Assembly: GCA_019843655.1 (NCBI GenBank)
Contig: JACDQD010000003.1
Location: 34,460,224-34,524,223 of the forward strand
Source of the DNA: Lethocerus indicus
Lineage: Eukaryota > Arthropoda > Insecta > Hemiptera > Belostomatidae
Direction of reading: 5' to 3'
DNA: 64,000 nt
Part shown: piece after piece, positions 58,901-64,000 of the stretch
How the letters are laid out: each line of letters starts with the position of its first letter
Position numbering within the stretch: position 1 is the stretch's first letter
Position numbers and translations under genes: made by a program
Notes under the pieces: model-generated
What the model was told of the DNA's origin: nothing
Database searches by the model: none
What the model saw: the letters and a program-made list of their open reading frames with translations, nothing else

Positions 58901-61251
58901 TAATCACTCTAATCCGTTTGCCCAAACCCAACTTTCTCTCGACATCCCACACATTCCACGTAGATGCCTCAAAAATAAATGGCTAGGTGAATACTCTAAT
59001 ATTACGTTATATATATATAATAAAAAAAATATTTATTTTATAAAGAGGGAAGCGTGCGGGTTCCTCTTCAACAACGTCTCTTATTCTGCCTCAATAATGT
59101 GATTGGGGGGAGAAACTGTTTGTACACAGTTGTGGCAATTAAGAGAGCCATATGAAAAATGTTTTAATTGGACGCTAATAGAAATAGCTTAGTACAACTA
59201 CGGGACCAAGAGACCAGAGAATAATTAAGATGATTTTTATTTAAATAGATTTTTTTGTTTAATAGATGATTGGGATATTACAGAAAAAGGTCGGGACGAT
59301 CAGTACAGATCTATTGCGAAAATGTTTGGGTATGATTATTGTCCATAAATGTTCAGCATTGATCAACTACATCAAACGGATAAATTTCATTTCTCTTCAA
59401 TAAAATATGCATTCTGTACTCGAAGTTTAGGACTGCAATAGTATATGGGATCCGATTATATTAATTTTATATAATGAAGGACTAAGTAGAGACTCATGAC
59501 CTACACAACGCAAAAGAAACCACAAACGGTTACTATTTAAAGGATGCAGAAGCGCAAATGTAATACTTAACTACTAACATTTATATCAGAATACCAAAAT
59601 GTATCAATGAAAACGCTATCTCAGTACAAAAAAAATGTATACATTTTATATTCAATTAAAATATTAATGTTGCGAACTAAATACCTTCTTCCCGCCTACA
59701 GAAAACAAAAGGATTTCCAGCCATTCCCGCAGGACAGCTACAAATCGGAATATGGTTTAGTACTTCGCAGAGGGCGTCCTGACCGCAAGTACCCGGACAA
59801 GGGTCTCCGCATTTGTTTCGAATACAGGCTTTGTCGCGGGGGCAATCGTTGTTGAGCACGCACTCCGGCCTACATCCTGTGTAAGGATCGCCTTGGTACT
59901 CGGGCAGGCAGGTACAGCCACCGTCGTTGCATTTGGAGTTGGGGCCGCACGGCGAGGGTTGCACGGATCTGTCGGTTCGGCTTCAACGGCTGAAATATGG
60001 AATTTCGACTAGAATAAATGGGAACAGACCGACGGACGACAGCGAAAGCTGAATTTCATTGAGCGAGGGCTTATTTGGCTTACGTTCGGGTGGTTTCGGG
60101 TGGCAATTGGTGAACGGATCGCCCGTGTAGCCGTCGGGGCAAGTGCAGACGGGAGTGTGGTTGACAACGTTGCATTGGGCTCCGGCACCGCACGAGCCCG
60201 GACACGGGTCGCGACACTTTTCTCTCATGCACGCCAAATTACTGGCACATTCCGCGTTGATAGAACATTCGGGCCTACAGTTGGGCGGGCTTCCGACGTA
60301 GCCTGTGTGACAGGAGCAGGAAGGATACCCTCCTCGGTCCCGGCACTCGGAGTAAGGTCCGCACGGGGACGGCACACAAGGATTGACAACAACGGGCGTA
60401 GATGGGGGCGGCTGAGGAGCTAGAAAACCGAAGATGACCCGTTATTTCGCTCGATTGTCGTCTGGTCAGAACAAAAGTCATGTGAAACGAGGAACAAGCC
60501 TTACGTGGTATGGGCGAACACCTAGTGAACGGGTCACCGGTGAAACCGTGACGACAACTACAAATGGGGCTGTGGTTGATGACTTCGCAGCGGGTGTTCT
60601 GGCCGCACGTGCCCGGACAAGGGTCCACGCATTTCTGGTTCACGCAGGCCCTGTTGGGGGCGCACTCGGAACTGACCACGCATTCCGGCCTGCAGCCCGG
60701 CGGTGCACCGACGTACGTCGGCAGACAAGAACATATCGCCTGACCGTCCTTGTTCTTGCACTGACTGTTAGGCCCGCAGGGAGTTGGATTGCACGGGTCT
60801 GACGGTTCGGCCACGACAGCTGCGACACCAACAACAGAGTCAATCGGGCGTTAACGACGGTGGACAAGTCCACTAGAGATCTACTTGATTACGACTAACG
60901 GGAGGAATGCAATGTGTCTTACGTTCTGCCGGCTGGAGGTTACAGTATCTGAACGGATCGCCCGTGTATCCGTGTCGGCACGTACACGACGGTAAATGAT
61001 TGACCACCTGACAGTCTGCGTTCTGGCCGCACGTTCCGGGACACGGATCGTTGCACTTGTTCCGAATACAGGCTTTGTTGGGGCGCAATCGGAATTCAAC
61101 ACGCATTCTGGCCTGCAGCCTTCGTACGGATTTCCGATGTATTCCGGGAGACATGAACAGGAACCGGCACCGTTCTGTTCACGACACACCGCGTTCGGAC
61201 CGCAAGGTGACGGTTGGCACGGTGTTTTTATTTCTTGTATATGGTCTTGAA
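35423..61251 (-). CDS. dpy: Dumpy, C-terminal portion (43 exons; EGF/DPY modules, ZP domain, membrane anchor)
   Basis: Giant apical extracellular-matrix filament protein that links epithelia to cuticle and supports tendon, wing and tracheal attachment in insects. The window holds 43 coding exons, about 12.9 kb of coding sequence or about 4,290 residues. Typical units read DPC(x)PSPCGPNSxC...CSCLPxYxGxPPxCRPEC (EGF) and then PECxxNSDCxxNxACxxxKCxDPCPGTCG (DPY module). The 38 exons from 61251 to 40901 are all phase 1 at both ends once single-base errors are allowed. The C-terminus has a ZP domain, an RRKR site and a transmembrane helix. The 5' end is outside the window: no further module is visible up to 64000. 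Exons with a non-multiple length are 61251-60923, 59989-59685, 57349-57031 and 56480-56176, plus the tail. The identity is secure; exon usage is predicted only. Confidence 0.93.
35712..36365 (-). pseudogene. Broken mariner transposase in a dumpy intron
   Basis: Minus-strand pieces in order: the helix-turn-helix region (ERTVRKWFARFKAGDFDLED, then GRPPE, about 36290-36180); VLPRPPYSPD (about 36120-36095), the motif around the third catalytic Asp; and the C-terminus DGIFKVHERWRTVVEQNGAY with a stop (about 35860-35795). The central catalytic region is deleted and the minisatellite lies between the last two pieces. A mariner-like terminal repeat (GGGTTGTGCGGAAAGTTCGT) is at 35713. It is inactive. 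Confidence 0.8.
35885..36090. repeat. Minisatellite insert inside a mariner remnant
   Basis: About six units of CATTTTTGGGCCGATTTTGC / GGCCTAAAAACCCC type, the same family as 27470-33885. It lies between two pieces of one broken mariner transposase gene. Confidence 0.85.
36425..40467 (-). CDS. dpy: dumpy ZP-domain exons and furin-site exon
   Basis: Exons 40467-40229, 38634-38364, 37685-37447 and 36617-36425. The first two encode the ZP-N half (VVSCLSDGVQVEIHIEEKGF; FGTCGLIHVN; FKTQAYHIKCVYTTGEQN). The third encodes the ZP-C half (CVAKTMENTVENEYLVTDEN, then GCATDPQIFGEWEHN and NIRFQCNIRVCFGKCQP). The fourth begins VNCRGFNAFGRRKRE: RRKR is a furin-type consensus cleavage site, as expected between ZP domain and anchor. 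Exon phases (1-0, 0-1, 1-0, 0-1) differ from the upstream all-1 array. In the family this domain polymerises after cleavage. The introns are enlarged by mariner, MITE, LINE and fold-back insertions. Confidence 0.93.
36664..36880. mobile_element. Mariner-type MITE (copy 2)
   Basis: The left end is eroded (AAAAGTAATCGACAATTTG) and the right end reads GATTACTTTTGGGTACACC. The interior matches copies 1 and 3 (ATAAGATGTATTTTGG; TAAAGTTTCTTTTTTAGC). It lies in a dumpy intron. Confidence 0.8.
37010..37325 (-). mobile_element. LINE 3' fragment (jockey-type), rearranged
   Basis: The minus strand encodes KRTSKLTIDNKLTIYKSAKK and KKSDIAPHPEIPVKSPPPGT, matching parts of the element at 62640-63800 (NRQQTDS..., SAKKSDIARIQ). 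Internal deletions and frameshifts. Intron of dumpy. Confidence 0.65.
38680..39175 (-). mobile_element. LINE 3' fragment (jockey-type) in a dumpy intron
   Basis: Minus-strand sequence at 39020-38830 is nearly the same as plus-strand 63455-63625 (shared protein pieces KKSDIA-like, ILNAPPGVCF, VSNRTIHNDLNISRQSASLN). It ends in an A/T-rich tail near 38690. Truncated at the 5' side, with no RT catalytic motif. Confidence 0.75.
39197..39462. mobile_element. (AT)n tract followed by mariner-type MITE (copy 3)
   Basis: An (AT)n run at 39197-39252 abuts a MITE at 39252-39462 with ends TAGGTGTACCCAAAAGTAAT and ATTACTTTTGGGTACCCCTA. Insertion at TA-rich sites is normal for this family. Confidence 0.85.
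39716..40020. mobile_element. Fold-back element in a dumpy intron
   Basis: The left side reads GTAGGTTCGTGGTGTTTCTG and continues through CGGCCGCTCGCCGTCTTCAG and CACTGTCACTGTCAGTGTCA. The right side reads AGTACAAGTGACAGTGACG, ACGAACCTAC and GCAGACCACAAAACAGG. It belongs to the family at 1-1180. Exon 40467-40229 begins about 210 bp further on, on the plus strand. Confidence 0.75.
40610..40867 (+). pseudogene. Mariner transposase N-terminal fragment, antisense within dumpy
   Basis: The plus-strand frame starting NYGDEALKERQ encodes a mariner-type second helix-turn-helix region: RFAKFRSGDFSSKDEERSGR, PVEVDDDRIKAVI, SSRRDIAEK. It then runs through LVGEFRNYLVVNLVYVENEV to a stop at 40865-40867. 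The catalytic DDD domain is absent, so it is a deleted copy. It differs from the remnant at 35712-36365 and probably belongs to another mariner lineage. Confidence 0.7.
40901..42496 (-). CDS. dpy: dumpy exons just upstream of the ZP domain
   Basis: Exons 42496-42290 (DPY/EGF: ESDDACPSKKACVNGKC, LPNYQGNAADKC), 42133-41873 and 41110-40901 (CRSVDGASGKRRCVDPCADK, ICYCIAGYTGDPNLIC). The middle exon is unusual: instead of EGF/DPY modules it has four short repeats of the form G(Y/L)xxDxxGxCVC (GMVMDDKTGECVC, GYTLDKNGRCVC, GLVIDERGECVC, GYILDANGNC). All three are phase 1-1. The intron between 41111 and 41872 holds LINE debris. Confidence 0.9.
41160..41770 (-). mobile_element. LINE fragment (jockey-type) in a dumpy intron
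   Basis: The minus-strand frame has RYLGLHPDSKSLKRTSKLTS, NKLTIYKAILKPTWTYCIES and YGVPPRHPTS, which match the thumb/C-terminal part of jockey RTs and the element at 62640-63800. Deleted and frameshifted. Confidence 0.7.
42839..45451 (-). CDS. dpy: dumpy EGF-rich exons (multi-module)
   Basis: Exons 45451-44864 (588 bp), 44669-44481, 44153-43386 (768 bp, four modules) and 43192-42839. They are longer than elsewhere and carry several modules per exon, with linkers such as CPPGYVSTGQGLCKP and VCKCPPTAPVGNPYT. All are open and phase 1-1. Coding here is GC-rich compared with the flanking introns. Long antisense open frames are shadows of this composition. Confidence 0.92.
45643..49869 (-). CDS. 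dpy: dumpy single-module exons, middle section
   Basis: Exons 49869-49498, 49406-49194, 48909-48700, 48323-48126, 48018-47635, 47246-47028, 46724-46533, 46133-45918 and 45831-45643. Each is an EGF-like domain with its DPY-like Cys cluster (for example CTNQKCQDPCVFTNPCG, MDGQCQNPCSLAACSPDQEC). All are phase 1-1 and open. Exon 48018-47635 ends at a GC donor (ATAG|GCGAGT) rather than GT. An (AT)n tract lies at 46879-46930. Confidence 0.92.
50227..53549 (-). CDS. dpy: dumpy EGF plus DPY exons, upstream section
   Basis: Exons 53549-53244, 53161-52829, 52556-52221, 51682-51362, 50856-50554 and 50424-50227. From 50856 upwards each exon carries a complete EGF-DPY-EGF set: DPC(L/K)PSPCG, GCRPEC or CRPEC, NSDCP...ACxxxKC(L/I)DPCPGTCG, CSCPxRYTGDPF. 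All are phase 1-1 and open. The intron 50857-51361 has nothing recognised. The intron 51683-52220 has a worn fold-back fragment near 51835-51900. Confidence 0.92.
53636..56071 (-). CDS. dpy: dumpy six-exon block, copy A (3'-most)
   Basis: Exons 56071-55766, 55634-55314, 55197-54868, 54764-54450, 54368-54033 and 53941-53636, each about 105 residues and phase 1-1, all open. Signature pieces in order: VVQQACRPSPCGPYSQC; PAPPVNPCIPSPCG; QERPTPCQPSPCG; EPSDPCNPTPCG; AYIDPCVPSPCGLFSSC; EPTDPCNPSPCGPNSKC. This is the best-preserved copy of a block repeated upstream. Confidence 0.93.
56176..58659 (-). CDS. dpy: dumpy six-exon block, copy B
   Basis: Exons 58659-58354, 58219-57899, 57782-57453, 57349-57031, 56899-56573 and 56480-56176. 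The first four are almost identical to copy A, including introns. The last two are diverged homologues of the last two of copy A (MGRPPNCRPECAINAECSSN). Exon 57349-57031 is 319 bp, with a G lost near 57186 and changes near 57222-57230, a net frame break. Exon 56480-56176 is one base short near 56453 (CCTTGCCACCCTC, where CCTTGCCAACCCTC is expected). Confidence 0.85.
58660..59684. other. dumpy intron between blocks B and C
   Basis: About 1 kb of AT-rich unique sequence, longer than the 80-250 bp introns around it. This is where the first two exons of block copy C's successor would begin; no exon remnants are visible. Confidence 0.5.
59685..61251 (-). CDS. dpy: dumpy block copy C (partial, 5'-most in window)
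   Basis: Exons 61251-60923, 60819-60505, 60419-60084 and 59989-59685, corresponding to the last four exons of the block. Exon 61251-60923 has its own 5' sequence (VQDHIQEIKTPCQPSPCG) and lacks one G in a G run near 61081. Exon 59989-59685 lacks one G near 59957 and ends differently (FCRREEG). Exon 60819-60505 is intact. Exon 60419-60084 is intact but has a distinct N-terminal EGF (PSPCGPYSECRDRGGYPSC). Upstream of 61251 no further module is seen. Confidence 0.85.
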
Positions 61252-61996
61252 CTGTAAATTTATTAGCATTTAGTCTTTTTTTTATAATGAATGGTAGTAA
61301 TTTGATTTCTAAAATTTTCGTATTCTGTTATTCTTATTTTTATTATTCTTTTTACTGTTACGCATGCGAATATGTGCAATGGGTAGATGTTATTGGTTTT
61401 AATAATGCTGAATTCTACTACTAATGTATTTTTAGTCCCGCGGTAATATGTTTTTATAATTAGATTCTGAAATATAATATTGAGCAGGATTGATAGTATT
61501 TAGTAGATTTACGTGGTTTTATATATTATTTATATCATTGAGAATGCATGGGCGTAATGTTGTAGCATTTCAAGTGGTATTAATAATCGGCATCAAACTG
61601 TCAATGTAACGGCCATTAAATGGACATTCATTGTAAAATATTTTCTATTTCAAGATGACTCCAACTGATATAATAGAAAATACGTTTATATTGCGTATTT
61701 CAATTATATATTCCACTCTAGATTTGGCGGTTTCAGATAAATACCTAATACTGTTATTGAAATGACCGAACCTATCGTTAAAAGGAAATATAAAAACGCA
61801 ACAAGGCACCTGCGGCATTTTTTTAATTTTCAAATAATGAAACAATACTTGGAACCATTTGAAATATCTTTCTATTGGTCTATTTAATGGAGATATTCGT
61901 GAATATTATTAACTGTGTGGCTATCTCTCCTTTCAGTCATCTATCATTCACGTTGCAGGATCTTAGACGTGACAAAATAGTAACAATTTGTGAACG
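61252..61996. other. AT-rich sequence upstream of the last visible dumpy exon
   Basis: No exon, RNA gene or mobile element was recognised. It is probably part of a long dumpy intron continuing beyond the window. Confidence 0.45.
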
Positions 61997-62520
61997 TACA
62001 GAGTGGTCCAAAAAAATGTATCCACTGTTTAACAGTCCATAACTTGCAAACTAATTAACGGAGTTGTCTCATTTTTGGTGAAAGTGTTGATTAAAGTCCA
62101 ACTTAAAGATATCCCTGTAGGTGTTCGAAATGGTCACCATTATTAACATCCACAGACAAACGGTGCCGCCCAACTGCAACGTGTTCAGTCGGATATTGGC
62201 TCTGTGCGATACTCATTTCGCCATTGCCGTTGAACTTCATTAATGTTTTCGTACTTAAAATACCACCTCAAAACTGACTTCCTTTCATCGAATGTAAGCC
62301 TTGCGCCAGCCACGTTTACTCGAGTAACACAAGGTACAACTGACAACGAAACACTGACTATCCGGCGACTGTCATCTGATGAAATAGAACAACGCAATAC
62401 AACGCTTGTATGGCGCAACTACAACACTATAACACTACCAAAAATGAGACAACTCCGTCAATTAGTTTGACAAGTTGTGGACTTTTAAACAGTGGATACA
62501 TTTTTTTGGACCCCTCTGTA
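61997..62520 (-). mobile_element. IS630/Tc1-mariner-like element with long terminal inverted repeats
   Basis: 524 bp bounded by TA, with ends TACAGAGTGGTCCAAAAAAA and its inverted partner. The two inverted repeats match over about 80 bp, including TGTATCCACTGTTTAA and GACGGAGTTGTCTCATTTTT-type sequence. The minus-strand interior (62418-62185) encodes RLTFDERKSVLRWYFKYENI, NEVQRQWRNEY and RTEPIS, the helix-turn-helix module (DUF4817-type) at the start of such transposases. The DDE catalytic part is missing, so it is a deletion derivative needing a transposase supplied elsewhere. Confidence 0.85.
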
Positions 62521-62639
62521 TTTATAATTAAGAATCAAGCAAGGCTCTAAAATGTAGTTTTTCATTTTTTTGGCTGATGAATATGTAAGAGAAACATAAA
62601 AATGCGAAGCATCATCCTATAGTCATCCAATCTCCGAAT

Positions 62640-63800
62640 CCATGTCCCCCCCCCCCAGAGAGTACCCCAGGGAGTATTCTCGGTCCGATTCTATACTCAG
62701 TATACACGGCCGACATCCCACAACATCCTTCCTAGAACCTACAGAACCATTTCAACCCGCTTCACAACAATGGTTGAAAATGTGCTGGATCAGAGTAGAC
62801 CTCAACAACCGGTTCGCACTCAGACGAGACACGTGTCCTCCAGTTCCTCCTATTCCGAACACAGAACACACAGCTACTCCCGGCGGTTAAGGTGAAATAC
62901 CCGGGTGGGGAAGGGGGCTCTCTATATAGACAGGAGACTGACTGACGTGTAATTCACACATAAAGTTTAAAAGACTGGAAGTCGACAGACCAAATTACTT
63001 AGACGATACAAATTACTCACTTAGATTGTTGGGCGCTGATGGCACTTGAATTCCCCTCACCTCATGACAAAAATCCCTCAATTATAACTAGGAAACTCCA
63101 AGAGCACCTTTCCAACATCCAGTCCTGGTGCAAACTGTGGAGGGTGAAGGTGAATAGCTCTAAGTCTACTCAAGTCACCTTCACACTACGGCGACAACCT
63201 TGCCCTCCTGTTCACTTCAACAATGGTCCTATTCCCACCCGACAGCAGGCTCGCTACCTGGGACTTTACATAGGCAAAAGACTCACGTGGAATCCCCATA
63301 CGCCACTCAAAAGAACAGATCTCAATCGCAAATTTGGACTGCTGAAGACCTCTTTTGAAAAGGACGTCAAAACTTTCAATAGACAACAAACTGACAGTAT
63401 ACAAATCCATTTTAAAACCGGCATGGACTTACGGAATAGAACTATGCTGGGTTCCGCCAAGAAATCCGACATTGCTCGCATCCAAACATTCCAGTCCAAA
63501 ATCCTTAATGCTCCCCCCGGGGTATGTTTCTAACCGAACAATCCATAATGACCTCAACATATCCCGACAGTCCGCTTCCTTAAATTCCACTCCCGCCTCT
63601 CTCCACGTCCAAATCCACTCCTGTTCAGTCCCTTTCCTCTTCTACCCATCCATTATTATCCCCCGGATACAGGTCAAAGTACCATCGCCGGACGGCGTCT
63701 CTATAGAGCGAAACAAGTCAAACCAGTCAAACACCCGCCATTGTACCTATAACTAGTAATAGTTGATTGTACAAAAAAATAAAGTTAAAAAAAAAGAAAA
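62640..63800 (+). mobile_element. Jockey-type LINE, 5'-truncated and internally deleted
   Basis: Plus strand: an RT piece with RVPQG...LYSVYTADIPQ in shifting frames (62660-62725); then 63039-63533, LQEHLSNIQSWCKLWRVKVN, SSKSTQVTFTLRR, QQARYLGLYIGKRLTWNPHT, SAKKSDIARIQTFQSK; then VSNRTIHNDLNISR. The end is an AATAAA followed by an A-rich tail at 63779-63800. The YADD active-site segment is lost between the pieces. It is the best copy of the family whose fragments lie in dumpy introns. Confidence 0.8.
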
Positions 63801-63979
63801 GATTGCTAGGCAATATATCGAAGTTGAGTCCAAATAATAAAATTATTAATATACGAGCTCGAACCAACCCGGACACACCGACTCGAACGGCGGAGTTCCA
63901 CTAGACCGGCGGATATAGAAAAAATTCAAACTTTACAGTGAAAAATATTGCGGAAGATGACTGATGCACGCTGTTACTA

Positions 63980-64000
63980 TTAGGGGTACCCAAAAGTAAT
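63980..64000. mobile_element. Start of a fourth mariner-type MITE, cut by the window edge
   Basis: The last 21 bases read TTAGGGGTACCCAAAAGTAA and onwards, the same terminal repeat as the copies at 9186, 36664 and 39252. Confidence 0.7.

Overview
This window is nuclear DNA of an arthropod, almost certainly an insect. Genes are split by canonical GT-AG introns, introns and intergenic DNA are AT-rich and full of (AT)n tracts, and the mobile elements (mariner, jockey-type LINEs, fold-back elements, an IS630-like element) are typical of insects. The largest gene is the C-terminal part of dumpy, an arthropod apical extracellular-matrix giant. I cannot place the species more precisely.

Layout. (1) 1-1184: fold-back repeats. 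(2) 1185-5715, minus: a GRASP (Golgi reassembly-stacking) gene with six coding exons. (3) 5716-6186: a 471-bp divergent promoter interval. (4) 6187-12991, plus: MUL1, a mitochondrial outer-membrane RING E3 ligase with six coding exons; its introns hold a mariner-type MITE, a 12-copy ~116-bp satellite and a duplicated AT-rich fold-back block. (5) 12992-15701: 3' flank and a short-period minisatellite. (6) 15702-22731, minus: an unrecognised, probably nuclear, Ser/Thr/Glu-rich protein built from tandemly duplicated ~1.3-kb phase-1 exons and ending in a distinct C-terminal domain. (7) 22732-27470: LINE debris and no confident gene. (8) 27470-33885: a 6.4-kb composite satellite in which about 30 copies of a ~104-bp repeat are flanked by two inverted arms of a different minisatellite. 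(9) 33886-35422: dumpy 3' flank. (10) 35423-61251, minus: 43 coding exons of dumpy (about 4,290 residues), comprising EGF/DPY modules, a ZP domain, an RRKR furin-type site, a membrane anchor and a short tail. (11) 61252-64000: no further dumpy exon; an IS630-like element with ~80-bp inverted repeats, a LINE 3' end and the start of another MITE. The 5' part of dumpy must lie beyond the window.

The strongest themes are structural. Two unrelated genes grow by duplicating symmetric phase-1 exons. A six-exon dumpy block is present about three times, with near-identical introns in two pairs. One minisatellite family occurs at four loci, once inside a broken mariner gene. Single-base frameshifts recur in otherwise conserved exons, often in G runs. 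They look like consensus errors, but could be real pseudo-exons that are skippable because the exons are symmetric.

The genes are not obviously one pathway: GRASP acts at the Golgi, MUL1 at mitochondria, and dumpy in the cuticle and tendon matrix. No RNA genes, CRISPR arrays or prokaryotic features were seen.
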